This document shows positions 35,394-44,763 of a DNA stretch of 64,000 nt, in pieces. The notes beneath the pieces are model-generated. The model did not search any database and was not told the origin of the DNA. It saw only the letters and a list, made by a program, of their open reading frames with translations. Made by a program: the position numbers and the translations under genes. The DNA comes from Sphingobium vermicomposti. GTDB lineage: Bacteria > Pseudomonadota > Alphaproteobacteria > Sphingomonadales > Sphingomonadaceae. The DNA is taken from positions 310,001-374,000 of the forward strand of contig NZ_JAASQR010000001.1 in the NCBI RefSeq assembly GCF_011762025.1. The letters are read 5' to 3'. The stretch's first letter is position 1. Each line of letters starts with the position of its first letter.

Positions 35394-36286
35394 CCATGAT
35401 GCTCTTCTCGCTGCCGGGCAATGAGCCCCTGGCGCGCTCCATCGCAGACCAGGCGGGATGGCGGCTCGGCGCGCTCGATGTCCGGCGCTTTCCCGACGAG
35501 GAGAGCTATGTCCGGCTTTGCTCGGTGGTGGCGGGCTGTGCGACCGCGATCGTCTGCACCCTCGCTCGCCCGGATGCCCAGATCATGCCGCTGCTCTTCG
35601 CAGCAAGGCTGCTGCGCGAAAGCGGAGCGCGCTCGGTCCAGCTTATCGCCCCCTACCTTGCCTATATGCGGCAGGATCGTCGTTTTCACGATGGCGAGGC
35701 CCTGACGTCGCGCCAGTTCGCCCAGCTCATCTCATCCGAGTTCGACGGGCTGGTGACGGTCGATCCGCATCTGCATCGATACCGCAATCTGGGGGAGATC
35801 TATTCAATCGAGACCGCAGCCCTTGCAGCCGCGCCGCTTCTCGCGGACTGGGTCCTTGGCAACATCGACAAGCCGCTTATCATCGGACCGGATAGCGAAA
35901 GCGAGCAATGGGCCGGAGCCATCGCCCAGCATATCGGTGCGCCGCATGTCGTGTTCACCAAGTCACGCCGGGGCGACCGGGATGTTCTCATCGCGGCGTC
36001 GGATCTGACGGAGTGGAAGGATCGCGTTCCGATCCTGGTCGATGACGTCATCTCCTCGGGACAGACGCTCGCCAACGCCGCGCGAGAGATCACCGCGCAG
36101 GGGTTTCCGGCGCCCGTCTGCCTTGCTGTCCATGGGCTTTTCGCGACAGGGTCAGAGACATTGCTCACCGATATCGGCTGCCGCCTCGTGACGACCGATA
36201 GCATTCCACACCCGAGCAACTCGATCGCGCTCTCACCATTGCTGGGCGAAGCGCTCACCGCCCAACTCGCCACCCTCGACGTGTGA
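35390..36286 (+). CDS. Ribose-phosphate pyrophosphokinase (PRPP synthetase)-like protein
   Basis: 298 residues. Family motifs: RRFPDEESYVRL (ribose-phosphate and ATP region), APYLAYMRQDRRFHDGEALTS (the catalytic flexible region), VDPHLHRY, and the PRPP-binding loop VDDVISSGQTLANAA at about 215-230. It is slightly shorter than housekeeping PrsA (about 310), and KSRRGDRDV replaces the usual KRR segment. The ATG overlaps the stop of the phosphorylase gene (ATGA), so the two proteins are made together. Because the neighbouring enzyme could deliver ribose 1,5-bisphosphate, a dedicated salvage role is possible instead of bulk PRPP supply. Confidence 0.8.
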   Translation: MTMMLFSLPGNEPLARSIADQAGWRLGALDVRRFPDEESYVRLCSVVAGCATAIVCTLARPDAQIMPLLFAARLLRESGARSVQLIAPYLAYMRQDRRFHDGEALTSRQFAQLISSEFDGLVTVDPHLHRYRNLGEIYSIETAALAAAPLLADWVLGNIDKPLIIGPDSESEQWAGAIAQHIGAPHVVFTKSRRGDRDVLIAASDLTEWKDRVPILVDDVISSGQTLANAAREITAQGFPAPVCLAVHGLFATGSETLLTDIGCRLVTTDSIPHPSNSIALSPLLGEALTAQLATLDV

Positions 36287-36288
36287 GA

Positions 36289-36296
36289 CTACGTAA
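36289..36296 (+). promoter_or_regulatory. TACGTAA motif upstream of USP
   Basis: CTACGTAA followed by AACACCC, 63 bases before the universal stress protein start at 36359 and three bases after the PRPP synthetase stop. Confidence 0.45.
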
Positions 36297-36358
36297 AACA
36301 CCCAAATGAAACCCTCTCCGGCGGGGGGTAGCAAAATACCATCAAGTCGGAGGGAAGA

Positions 36359-37177
36359 ATGGCTATCAAGGACATCCTCGCCGTGGTGGATACCGGCGAC
36401 AAGGACGAGCAATTCCTGCGGGACGCGCTGGCCTTTGCCGAGTTCCACAGTGCCAGCCTTTCGCTCGTCGTCCTCTCGGCGCTCCCATCAGCCGACTATG
36501 CGCTGACGATCGCGTCGCCCATCTTCCTTCAGGATTACACGGAAGCGGTCGAAGCCAAGCAGCAGCGTATTGCCAAGCTCGCCGGCAGCTCCAACGTCGA
36601 GGTCCGCATGATTTCCGACCAGCCGGCGGTCATATTCACCAAGGCTGCGGTCTATGCGCGCTACGCTGATGTCGTCCTGTTCGGTCCTGCCGACAACTAC
36701 GACTATCCGCCGATCCGCCGCGAAACCATCGAGAGCATATTGTTCGCCTCGGGCCGGCCGGTGCTGATCTTGCCCAACGGGCACAAACCGCGAGCGATCG
36801 AACACCTCGCGATCGGCTGGAATGCCACGCGCGAATCGACCCATGCCCTGCGCGCCGCGATCAGCTTTGCCGCGCCGGGTGCCAAGATCGATGTGATTGT
36901 TCTCGATGCAAAGCCCTCGACGAAGGGCCACGGTTCCGATCCTGGCGCAGATATCGCCCGCCATCTCGCTCGGCACGGCTTCGTCTCGACGGTGGTTCCT
37001 GCCTGGGCGGACGAACTGTCTGATGGCAATGGGCTGGTGAAAGCCGCCCGCGAGCGCGGTGCGGCGCTACTGTCGCTCGGCGCTTACGGACATTCGCGCC
37101 TGCGCGAGATGATCCTTGGCGGCGTCACCCGCGACCTGCTCGGCGGGGCACCGATCCCGCTCCTGTTTTCGCACTGA
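36359..37177 (+). CDS. Universal stress protein (tandem-domain, LGG class)
   Basis: 272 residues, two UspA-like halves. Half one begins [12 protein letters not shown]. Half two begins [17 protein letters not shown] and ends in [20 protein letters not shown], the loop shared by this class. [11 protein letters not shown] precedes it. GGAGGG lies just before the ATG. It is followed 37 bases later by the catalase gene, which has its own strong ribosome-binding site. The TACGTAA motif upstream makes it a candidate FixJ-type target. Confidence 0.84.
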   Translation: MAIKDILAVVDTGDKDEQFLRDALAFAEFHSASLSLVVLSALPSADYALTIASPIFLQDYTEAVEAKQQRIAKLAGSSNVEVRMISDQPAVIFTKAAVYARYADVVLFGPADNYDYPPIRRETIESILFASGRPVLILPNGHKPRAIEHLAIGWNATRESTHALRAAISFAAPGAKIDVIVLDAKPSTKGHGSDPGADIARHLARHGFVSTVVPAWADELSDGNGLVKAARERGAALLSLGAYGHSRLREMILGGVTRDLLGGAPIPLLFSH

Positions 37178-37214
37178 TCCCCACGCGCCGGCACCAGAAA
37201 AGGAGGCATCGACA

Positions 37215-38729
37215 ATGTCCGACAACATCCTGAACAAGGGCAAGTGCCCCGTCACCCATTTGACCACGGCATTCGGGGCGCCCGTCACGGAAAACCAGAA
37301 TTCCCTGACTGCCGGCCCGCGCGGCCCGCTGCTGTCGCAGGATGTCTGGCTGAACGAAAAGCTGGCGAACTTCGTGCGCGAGGTGATTCCCGAACGGCGC
37401 ATGCATGCCAAGGGCTCGGGTGCCTTTGGCACCTTTACCGTGACGAACGACATCACGCGGTACACGCGCGCCCGAATCTTCGCCGAAGTCGGCAAGAAAA
37501 CCGAGATGTTCGCCCGCTTCACCACCGTTGCCGGCGAGCGCGGTGCGGCCGATGCCGAGCGCGATATTCGCGGGTTCGCGCTCAAATTCTACACTGAGGA
37601 AGGTAACTGGGACATGGTCGGCAACAATACGCCGGTCTTCTTCCTGCGCGACCCGCGCAAGTTTCCCGACCTCAACAAGGCGGTGAAGCGCGATCCGCGC
37701 ACGAACCTGCGCTCGGCCACCAACAACTGGGACTTCTGGACGCTGCTTCCCGAAGCGTTCCACCAGGTGACGATCGTGATGTCCGACCGCGGCATCCCGA
37801 AGAGCTACCGCCATATGCACGGCTTCGGATCGCATACCTACAGCTTCTACAACGAGGCCGGCGAACGGTTCTGGGTGAAGTTCCATTTCAAGACCCAGCA
37901 GGGCATCGAGAACCTGACCGATGGAGAAGCGGCGGCGCTGGTCGGCGGCGACCGCGAAAGCCATCAGCGCGACCTCTACGATGCGATCGAGCGCGGCGAT
38001 TTCCCGAAGTGGAAGATGTACATCCAAGTTATGCCCGAGGCGGACGCGGAGACCTACCGGTTCCATCCGTTCGATCTGACCAAGGTCTGGTACAAGGCGG
38101 ACTATCCGCTGATCGAGGTCGGCGAGTTCGAGCTCAACCGCAACCCGGAGAACTTCTTCCAGGACGTCGAGCAAAGCGCCTTCGCCCCGTCGAACGTGGT
38201 GCCCGGCATCGGCGTCTCACCGGACAAGATGCTGCAGGCGCGTCTGTTCAATTATGCGGACGCCCAGCGCTATCGACTCGGCGTCAACTACAACCAGATT
38301 CCCGTCAATACTCCGCGCTGCCCGGTGTTCAGCAATCATCGTGATGGCTATGGCCGCGTCGATGGGAACTATGGCAGCCTGCCGCACTATCAGCCCAACA
38401 GCTTCGGCCAGTGGGTGGACCAGCCGGAATATCGCGAGCCGCCGCTCCGGCTCAAAGGCGACGCGGATTTCTGGGACTTCCGCGAAGATGATGACGATTA
38501 CTTCACCCAGCCGCGCAAGCTGTTCCAGCAGATGAACCCTGCGCAGCAGCAAGCCTTGTTCGAGAACACCGCCGCCGCCATGGGCGATGCGTTGGATTTC
38601 ATCAAACAGCGCCATATCGACAACTGCACGCGCTGCGATCCGGCCTACGGTGCCGGTGTCGCCAAGGCGCTTGGGATGACAGCACGAGCACCGAGCGAGT
38701 TGCCCGCTTACCCGGAACTCGCCGAGTAG
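37215..38729 (+). CDS. katA: Monofunctional heme catalase
   Basis: 504 residues, typical of small-subunit (clade 3) catalases. Catalytic His 64 in [12 protein letters not shown], Asn 137 in [10 protein letters not shown], and the proximal heme ligand Tyr 347 in [34 protein letters not shown] is the conserved NADPH/heme region. It splits hydrogen peroxide in the cytoplasm. AGGAGG lies nine bases before the ATG at 37215. In a block of low-oxygen genes it would protect cells on return to oxygen. Expression may be shared with the universal stress protein 37 bases upstream. Confidence 0.92.
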   Translation: MSDNILNKGKCPVTHLTTAFGAPVTENQNSLTAGPRGPLLSQDVWLNEKLANFVREVIPERRMHAKGSGAFGTFTVTNDITRYTRARIFAEVGKKTEMFARFTTVAGERGAADAERDIRGFALKFYTEEGNWDMVGNNTPVFFLRDPRKFPDLNKAVKRDPRTNLRSATNNWDFWTLLPEAFHQVTIVMSDRGIPKSYRHMHGFGSHTYSFYNEAGERFWVKFHFKTQQGIENLTDGEAAALVGGDRESHQRDLYDAIERGDFPKWKMYIQVMPEADAETYRFHPFDLTKVWYKADYPLIEVGEFELNRNPENFFQDVEQSAFAPSNVVPGIGVSPDKMLQARLFNYADAQRYRLGVNYNQIPVNTPRCPVFSNHRDGYGRVDGNYGSLPHYQPNSFGQWVDQPEYREPPLRLKGDADFWDFREDDDDYFTQPRKLFQQMNPAQQQALFENTAAAMGDALDFIKQRHIDNCTRCDPAYGAGVAKALGMTARAPSELPAYPELAE

Positions 38730-38838
38730 TTGGGGCGCGATCAATCCGGGTCCCACCCTGACGCTGGCGCCGTTGCACGCCCGGCTTTGCGAGTTGCTGT
38801 GCCCCACCCTATTCTCCCATCCATCTCATGGAGGCTTG

Positions 38839-41526
38839 ATGTCGGCGCCGATTGATTTTGAAGAAGTGCGCTGGCATGCTTTACCGGGTAGCGAGATCGC
38901 CCGAATCTTCGATGTCGAGCTTGCAGGCCTCTCGCCAGAGGAGGTAAACCGCCAAGCGGCGCGTTTTGGTCGCAATGTCCTGCCTCGAGCGTCTCGTCGC
39001 AACCCGCTGCTGCGCTTTCTGGCTCAATTCAACAATACGCTGATCTATGTCCTGCTCGCCGGCGCGCTGGCGGCAGCGTTGCTCGACCATTTGATCGATG
39101 CAGTGGTGATTGTCGCGGTTGTCATCGTGAATGCGATCATCGGCTATATCCAGGAAGGGAAGGCCGAACAGGCGCTGGAAGCAATCCAGCAGATGATCGC
39201 TCCCAAGGCGAGTGTCATCCGGGGAGGCGTGCGGCAAACCATTCCGGTCTCTGGGATCGTCCCGGGTGACCTTGTCCTTATCGAAGCGGGCGATCGTGTT
39301 CCGGCCGATCTTAGGCTGCTCCACGCCCGCCGCCTCCTGATCGATGAGGCGCTGCTGACCGGAGAATCGGTCGCGGCCGAGAAGCATGAGGCCGTGCTGC
39401 CCGAGGAGACGGTTCTGGCGGATCGGCAGAACATGGCGTTTTCCGGAACCCTCGTCGCCGCGGGGCAGGCGAACGGAATTGTCGTGGCGACCGGCAGGCA
39501 TACGCAGATCGGACGGATCAGTTCGCTGATCCAGTCCGTCGAAACAATGGCGACGCCGCTTCTACAGCAGATCGACCAGTTCGCGCGCCGCTTCACCTGG
39601 TTTGTGCTGGCTGGCGGCCTGGCGCTGTTTGCATTCGCTGTCTTGGTTCGGAGCTACGACTGGGTCGACGCCCTCATCGCTGTAGTCGCGCTTGCCGTGG
39701 GTATCGTGCCGGAAGGCCTGCCTGCGGTAATTACCATCACGCTTGCCATCGGCGTGCGCCGCATGGCGGCACGCAACGCCGTGATCCGCAAGCTTCCCGC
39801 CGTCGAGACGCTCGGTGCCACGTCGGTAATCTGCTCGGACAAGACCGGCACGTTGACGCGCAACGAGATGACCGCACGCCGAATCGTCACCGCGCGTTAC
39901 ACCATGCTTGCCGAAGGCTCGGGCTATGTCCCGGAAGGTCATATCAGGATTGCCGGACCCGGCGATCAGACCGAAGCTCTCTCCGCTTCGATGCCGCTGA
40001 TCCGCTGCGGGCTTCTGTGCAATGATGCATCGCTGCGCAACGACGGAAACGACTGGCGTGTCGAAGGCGATCCCATGGAGGGAGCGCTGTTTGCGCTGGC
40101 CATGAAGGCGGCCGTCGATCCCGAGATGGAGCGTTCCGAATGGCAGCGCCTCGACGAGATTCCATTCGATGCCGCGCACCGCTTTATGGCAACGCTTTGC
40201 CGCGGACCTGACGGCGCGATGATGCTCTTCGTCAAGGGTGCGCCCGAGGCCGTCTTCGCGATGACTGCGCCCGACGAAATCAGCTACTGGGACCAAGCCA
40301 TAACCGAAGCGGGAAGTGAAGGCGAACGTGTCCTTGCGTTTGGAGCGAAGCAGATGCCATCGGATGCGGAGCGCATCTCATTCGACGACATGGCGGGCGT
40401 CGCGCTGCTCGGCCTTGTCGGCTTCATTGATCCGCCGCGTCTCGAAGCGAGGGAAGCGATCGCTGAATGCCTTTCGGCCGGTATCGCTGTCAAGATGATC
40501 ACCGGCGACCATTCCGCAACGGCGCTGGCGATCGCGCGCCAGCTCGCTCTGGCCGACGATCCACAGGTGATGACCGGCGTGGATATCGAAAGGCTTTCGG
40601 ATGAGGACCTTGAACAGGTCGTCAACCGCGTTTCTGTCTTCGCCCGGACCAGCCCGGAGCACAAGCTGCGCATCGTTCGCGCCTTGCAGGCGCAGGGCAA
40701 GATTGTCGCGATGACCGGGGACGGGGTGAACGATGCCCCGTCGCTCAAGCAGGCCGATGTCGGCGTGGCCATGGGTATCAAGGGCACCGAAGCCTCGAAG
40801 GAAGCCGCGTCCATGGTGCTCCTCGATGACAACTTTGCGTCTATCGTCAGCGCCGTGCGCGAGGGCCGGACCGTCTATGACAATATCCGCAAGGTCATTT
40901 CCTGGGAAATCCCTACCAACGGCGGTGAGACGCTCGCCGTCGTCCTGGCGATCCTGCTAGGCTTCTCCCTGCCGATGTCGGCAACCCAGATCTTGTGGGT
41001 CAACCTCATCCTCGCCGCGACCCTCGGCCTGGTGCTTGCGTTCGAGCCAACCGAGCCCGGCGCGATGCAACGTCATCCGCGCCAGCGCGGTGCCCCGCTG
41101 CTTTCGCCGTTCCTCCTCTGGCGCGTGGTGCTGGTGTCAGTGCTCTTCGCCGCTGTCACTCTTGGTATCTTCTTTCACACACTTAACCAGGGACGCAGCC
41201 TCGAAGTGGCGCGCACGATGGTGGTCAATATGTTCATCGTCGCCGAGATCTTCTACCTCTTCAACGTCCGCTATTTGCATACGACCTCGCTGACTTGGCG
41301 GGGTGCCGTCGGCACGCCGGCAGTCCTGATCGCGATCGCCATCCTTATCGTCGGTCAGGCACTCTTCACCTACGCTCCGTTCATGAACGCGCTCTTCAAC
41401 TCGCGGCCGCTCGCCTTCGCCGACCTCGCGCTGCTCGTTTTTGCCGGCGCCGCTCTCATGGTCCTGCTCGAGGTCGAAAAGCACGTCATGCGGCGGCTGG
41501 GCTGGTTCAAGGAACTCAACGACTAG
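38839..41526 (+). CDS. CtpF/PacL-like P2-type cation ATPase
   Basis: 895 residues. Motifs: TGES in LLTGESVAAEKH, helix 4 IVPEGLPAVITITLAIGVRR, phosphorylation site CSDKTGTLTRNE (D334), hinge AMTGDGVNDAPSLK, and helix 6 ILWVNLILAATLGLVLAFEP. Helix 4 is that of calcium pumps, but the helix-6 Asp of the calcium site is missing (Ala in its place), and the FEPTEPGAM segment resembles mycobacterial CtpF, a member of the DosR hypoxia regulon. Ion: Ca2+ or Na+, not decided by sequence. GGAGG precedes the ATG at 38839. It is followed by a universal stress protein and a Ca2+/Na+ exchanger in one run. Confidence 0.86.
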   Translation: MSAPIDFEEVRWHALPGSEIARIFDVELAGLSPEEVNRQAARFGRNVLPRASRRNPLLRFLAQFNNTLIYVLLAGALAAALLDHLIDAVVIVAVVIVNAIIGYIQEGKAEQALEAIQQMIAPKASVIRGGVRQTIPVSGIVPGDLVLIEAGDRVPADLRLLHARRLLIDEALLTGESVAAEKHEAVLPEETVLADRQNMAFSGTLVAAGQANGIVVATGRHTQIGRISSLIQSVETMATPLLQQIDQFARRFTWFVLAGGLALFAFAVLVRSYDWVDALIAVVALAVGIVPEGLPAVITITLAIGVRRMAARNAVIRKLPAVETLGATSVICSDKTGTLTRNEMTARRIVTARYTMLAEGSGYVPEGHIRIAGPGDQTEALSASMPLIRCGLLCNDASLRNDGNDWRVEGDPMEGALFALAMKAAVDPEMERSEWQRLDEIPFDAAHRFMATLCRGPDGAMMLFVKGAPEAVFAMTAPDEISYWDQAITEAGSEGERVLAFGAKQMPSDAERISFDDMAGVALLGLVGFIDPPRLEAREAIAECLSAGIAVKMITGDHSATALAIARQLALADDPQVMTGVDIERLSDEDLEQVVNRVSVFARTSPEHKLRIVRALQAQGKIVAMTGDGVNDAPSLKQADVGVAMGIKGTEASKEAASMVLLDDNFASIVSAVREGRTVYDNIRKVISWEIPTNGGETLAVVLAILLGFSLPMSATQILWVNLILAATLGLVLAFEPTEPGAMQRHPRQRGAPLLSPFLLWRVVLVSVLFAAVTLGIFFHTLNQGRSLEVARTMVVNMFIVAEIFYLFNVRYLHTTSLTWRGAVGTPAVLIAIAILIVGQALFTYAPFMNALFNSRPLAFADLALLVFAGAALMVLLEVEKHVMRRLGWFKELND

Positions 41527-41537
41527 GAGAACGAAAC

Positions 41538-42437
41538 GTGACTCAGGGCATCTTCCCTAGACGCATGGCGTTGGCAACCGACCTCAGTCATCGCTGCGAC
41601 CGCGCGCTCGACCGCGCTCTGCTCGTCGCTAAGGCATGGCAGGCTGAACTTACCGTCATTCACGCACTTGCTTCGCCCGAAGATACCCCTCTGTTCGGGA
41701 GATTAGGCGAATTGCCGTCCTGGCGCCGCCCGCCAGATCCCGTTCGAAAAGCCCGCAACCGCATCTACCGGGATCTGGTGCACGAGGATCCCGGCATCGA
41801 CATCGCGGTTCACGTCGAAATGGGCTCGCCGGCCGACGTGGTCCTGGGAGCCGCCCGGGCGGCCCGGGCGGAGTTGATCGTCACCGGTGTCGCCCGTGAC
41901 GAACTACTAGCGCGCATGTTTATTGGCGATACGGTCGACCGTCTGATCCGCAGGTCGACGATTCCGGTCCTGATTGTTCGTGACCGTGCCTTCGAGCCCT
42001 ATCACAATATGCTCGTCGCGACCGATTTTTCAGCGTCCTCCCGCGTCGCGTTGGAGACGGCCATCCGGTTTTTCCCCGATGCTGGCATCTCGCTTTTCCA
42101 TGCCTATGACGTGCCCTTTGCCGGCTATCTTGGCCGCGCCGAGATCGAGAAGCAGTTCGACGGATATGGCAAGGATGCGGCTGACAAGTTCCTCGCTGAA
42201 GCCGGGCTAGGGCCTGATGCCGCGCGCAAGGTCAGTCGCATGATCGAGCATGGTGTGCCCGAAGGGCTGTTGCGGGACTACGCCGAGAATTCGCGGCGCC
42301 ATCTCACCGTGGTGGGCACGCATGGCGGCGGCATGGTCTATGAGACCCTGATCGGAAGCATGGCGCGCAAGATCATCGATTCCGTCCCCGGCGACGTCCT
42401 TCTTGTGCCCGATCCCGCCAGGCGCAAGCCGGACTAG
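41538..42437 (+). CDS. Universal stress protein (tandem-domain, GS class)
   Basis: 299 residues from a GTG at 41538 with GGAG upstream. Half one opens RRMALATDLSHRCDRALDRAL. Half two opens HNMLVATDFSASSRVALETA and ends with GTHGGGMVYETLIGSMARKI, keeping the full ATP-binding pattern G-x2-G-x9-G-S. It is a sister of the protein at 47703 and belongs to a class that can bind nucleotide, unlike the LGG class. It lies 11 bases after the ATPase stop and four before the exchanger start, so all three are surely one operon. Confidence 0.84.
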   Translation: MTQGIFPRRMALATDLSHRCDRALDRALLVAKAWQAELTVIHALASPEDTPLFGRLGELPSWRRPPDPVRKARNRIYRDLVHEDPGIDIAVHVEMGSPADVVLGAARAARAELIVTGVARDELLARMFIGDTVDRLIRRSTIPVLIVRDRAFEPYHNMLVATDFSASSRVALETAIRFFPDAGISLFHAYDVPFAGYLGRAEIEKQFDGYGKDAADKFLAEAGLGPDAARKVSRMIEHGVPEGLLRDYAENSRRHLTVVGTHGGGMVYETLIGSMARKIIDSVPGDVLLVPDPARRKPD

Positions 42438-42441
42438 CCGT

Positions 42442-43410
42442 GTGATCCATGCGATCGTCTGGATTGCCGTTGGGTTTGCGGCCTTGATCGCCGGTGCCGA
42501 ATTGCTCGTAAGAGGCGGCGTGGCGCTGGCCGCTCGTCTTGGCATTTCTCCCCTGTTGATCGGTCTGACCGTGGTCGCGCTCGGTACAAGCAGCCCGGAA
42601 CTTGCCGTCGGCATCGAGGCCGCCATTCAGGGCAACGGCTCGCTTGCAATCGGCAACATCGCCGGCACCAATACGGTGAATATTCTGCTGATCCTCGGGC
42701 TGAGCGCGGCGCTGCAACCGCTGGCGCTCCAGATGCAGACCCTGCGCCTGGAACTTCCTGCGATTGTCATTGCAGCGGCTATGCTTCTCGCCTTCGCGTG
42801 GGACGGCCGGCTCTCGCGACTTGAGGGTCTTTTGCTAGTTGCCATGGGCGCGGCATTCACATTGGCGGTCATCCGACTGGCGCGGCAGGAGAGCCTTCAG
42901 GTCAAGTTGGAATTTGCGCGCGAGTTCGGGCCTGGACGCCTCGCCAGCCGCCAAGCGGCAACCGAGATGCTGTTGCTTGCGTTGGGTCTAATCATTATTG
43001 TCGTTGGGGCTGACTGGCTTGTCGATAGTGCTGTCGAGTTGGCACGGATCTGGAACGTGTCGGATGCCTTTATTGGCCTGACCATTGTGGCGATTGGCAC
43101 GTCAGCGCCAGAACTCGTCACCACGATCATGTCCACCATTCGTGGTGAGCGCGACATAGCGATCGGTAACCTGATTGGCAGCAGCGTCTACAACATCTTC
43201 GTAATCTTGGGTGTGACCTGCCTCATACCGGCCGCGGGGGTCGAAGTCGGCAGCCATTTGGTCCGCATCGATATCCCGATCATGCTGGGCGTGGCGTTGC
43301 TCTGCATCCCGGTCTTCGTCAGCGGACGTCAGATTTCTCGGATTGAGGGGGGCCTCTTCGTGAGCGCTTACGTGGCCTACCTCAGCTATCTGATCGTCGA
43401 ACGGACGTAA
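42442..43410 (+). CDS. Ca2+/Na+ antiporter, CaCA family (YrbG-like)
   Basis: 322 residues from a GTG at 42442. Two inverted halves each contain the alpha repeat: ALGTSSPELAVGIEAAIQG with GNIAGTNTVNILLIL in half one, and AIGTSAPELVTTIMSTIRG with GNLIGSSVYNIFVILG in half two. The two glutamates in SSPEL and SAPEL are the ion-coordinating residues. Ten or eleven membrane spans are expected. It is directly downstream of the ATPase and universal stress protein, so the cluster probably manages calcium or sodium under stress. Its TAA stop lies inside a GGACGTAA motif that precedes the next gene. Confidence 0.88.
   Translation: MIHAIVWIAVGFAALIAGAELLVRGGVALAARLGISPLLIGLTVVALGTSSPELAVGIEAAIQGNGSLAIGNIAGTNTVNILLILGLSAALQPLALQMQTLRLELPAIVIAAAMLLAFAWDGRLSRLEGLLLVAMGAAFTLAVIRLARQESLQVKLEFAREFGPGRLASRQAATEMLLLALGLIIIVVGADWLVDSAVELARIWNVSDAFIGLTIVAIGTSAPELVTTIMSTIRGERDIAIGNLIGSSVYNIFVILGVTCLIPAAGVEVGSHLVRIDIPIMLGVALLCIPVFVSGRQISRIEGGLFVSAYVAYLSYLIVERT
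43403..43410 (+). promoter_or_regulatory. TACGTAA-like motif upstream of USP
   Basis: GGACGTAA followed by TGCGACCC, 49 bases before the universal stress protein start at 43459, overlapping the stop codon of the exchanger gene. Confidence 0.35.
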
Positions 43411-43458
43411 TGCGACCCGACGGGCTAGGATTTTGGTCGACCAGGAGAGGAAAAGACG

Positions 43459-44286
43459 ATGCTGAAAGATTTGGTCGCAATCGTGGACAATGGCGAAGCC
43501 GCGCGCAGATTTATCAAGCGCGCCGCGGCGTTCGCCGCGGCGCAGGAAGCGCATCTCGCAATATCGTTGATGATGGATATCTTCGACAATGCAGCTGTGC
43601 TGCCGCCCTTCGACTACTATCCCGTTATCCTCGACCGTATCGATGAAGAAGAGAAGCGCCGTACCGAAGCGGTGAAGGTGGCAGTGAGGGACGAGGCCAA
43701 TCCCGTCGAGGTGCGTCCGGTTGCCGATGCCCTTGCCTATCTCGGGGGAGCGTCTCGTGTCGAAGGGCGCTATGCCGATTTACTGCTGATCGGCGGCGCC
43801 TCGGCTTTCGAAAACCAGAAGCTGCGGCGACGGAGCTTGCAGGCCGCCGTCACGGGATCGGGCGGACCTGTCCTCTGCTTGCCTGACAATGCAAAGCTTG
43901 AGCGCGTGGACCGTGCCGTCCTGGGATGGGATGCCTCCAAAGAGGCGCGCCGGGCTGTCCGTGACTTGATCGATGTCGTAAATCCGGGTGCGGTTATCGA
44001 TATTGTCTGTGTTGATCCGGAACCCACCGCCGAAGGCCACGGTCCCGTACCCGGCTCGGATATCGCTCGCCATCTTGCCCGCCACGGCTTCAGGGTTGAC
44101 GTTCATGTGCTCAGCTCGGCCGGTCGGCGCATCTCCACGGTTTTACAGCGCTTCGCGGACGAGAATGAGGCCGATCTTCTCGCGATTGGTGCTTTTGCTC
44201 ATTCGCGGATACGCGATATCCTGCTCGGCGGCGTCACCCGCGACCTGATCGACGACGCGTCGCTTCCGGTTCTTCTGTCGCGCTGA
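43459..44286 (+). CDS. Universal stress protein (tandem-domain, LGG class)
   Basis: 275 residues, start preceded by AGGAGAGGAAAAGACG. Half one begins KDLVAIVDNGEAARRFI. Half two begins RAVLGWDASKEARRAVRD and ends [20 protein letters not shown]. The second Gly of the usual G-x2-G is Ala here, so nucleotide binding is doubtful. [14 protein letters not shown] is shared with the other class members. It has its own upstream motif and is followed by a non-coding gap, so it may end the ATPase-exchanger run. Confidence 0.83.
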   Translation: MLKDLVAIVDNGEAARRFIKRAAAFAAAQEAHLAISLMMDIFDNAAVLPPFDYYPVILDRIDEEEKRRTEAVKVAVRDEANPVEVRPVADALAYLGGASRVEGRYADLLLIGGASAFENQKLRRRSLQAAVTGSGGPVLCLPDNAKLERVDRAVLGWDASKEARRAVRDLIDVVNPGAVIDIVCVDPEPTAEGHGPVPGSDIARHLARHGFRVDVHVLSSAGRRISTVLQRFADENEADLLAIGAFAHSRIRDILLGGVTRDLIDDASLPVLLSR

Positions 44287-44429
44287 ATAGGCAAGGGGCC
44301 CCCAGTAGCTTTAGGGGCATGTCGCGGTTGCCAGCTTCCCGACCCTTTGGAAACGCCGATCATAAGGCATCAATCAGGTCGCGCTGATGGTTGTAAGCCG
44401 CCGAGATGGGCCGCACGAGCCGCGTCCGA

Positions 44430-44672
44430 CTACGCGATTGGTGTCAGCGCTTGTGCGATCTGGTCTTTGATCGCCAGGCGCCGTTTGCGAAGCGCCGTCT
44501 CATGATCCTGCGAGATCGGCTGGACGTTCGTCTCGGCCAAATGGATTTCGTCGTTCACCCCATCATAGTCGGCGAGCAACTGCGCAAAGTTCGAATCCGA
44601 GATCTTTAACGCATGGATTTTGTCCATCTGGCCCGGGAACTCTTCACCCAAGGTGTGGGGGGTATTCGACAT
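44430..44672 (-). CDS. YdcH-family small protein (DUF465)
   Basis: 80 residues, helical. The family pattern is visible in FAQLLADYDGVNDEIHLAE and the C-terminal LRKRRLAIKDQIAQAL. These small proteins form antiparallel helical hairpins, and their function is unknown. GGAGTAAGTT precedes the ATG. It stands alone between the universal stress protein (convergent) and the MBL-fold gene 92 bases away on the same strand. The gap 44287-44429 holds nothing recognised. Confidence 0.72.
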   Translation of the reverse strand: MSNTPHTLGEEFPGQMDKIHALKISDSNFAQLLADYDGVNDEIHLAETNVQPISQDHETALRKRRLAIKDQIAQALTPIA

Positions 44673-44763
44673 AACTTACTCCGTTGGCTTTCATTCGATC
44701 ATGATAAAACGCCGTCTGAGGCGTGCCCATAAGTATGTTCCCCAATCAGAGTGGATCCTGCGG

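Noticed and set aside
37125..38174. Leftward open frame opposite catalase.
   Set aside because: Antisense shadow of a full-length catalase with all active-site residues.
38741..38755. TTG-N7-ATCAA-like sequence after the catalase gene, resembling an FNR/FixK box.
   Set aside because: The spacing is one base too long (15 instead of 14) and the left half-site is poor.
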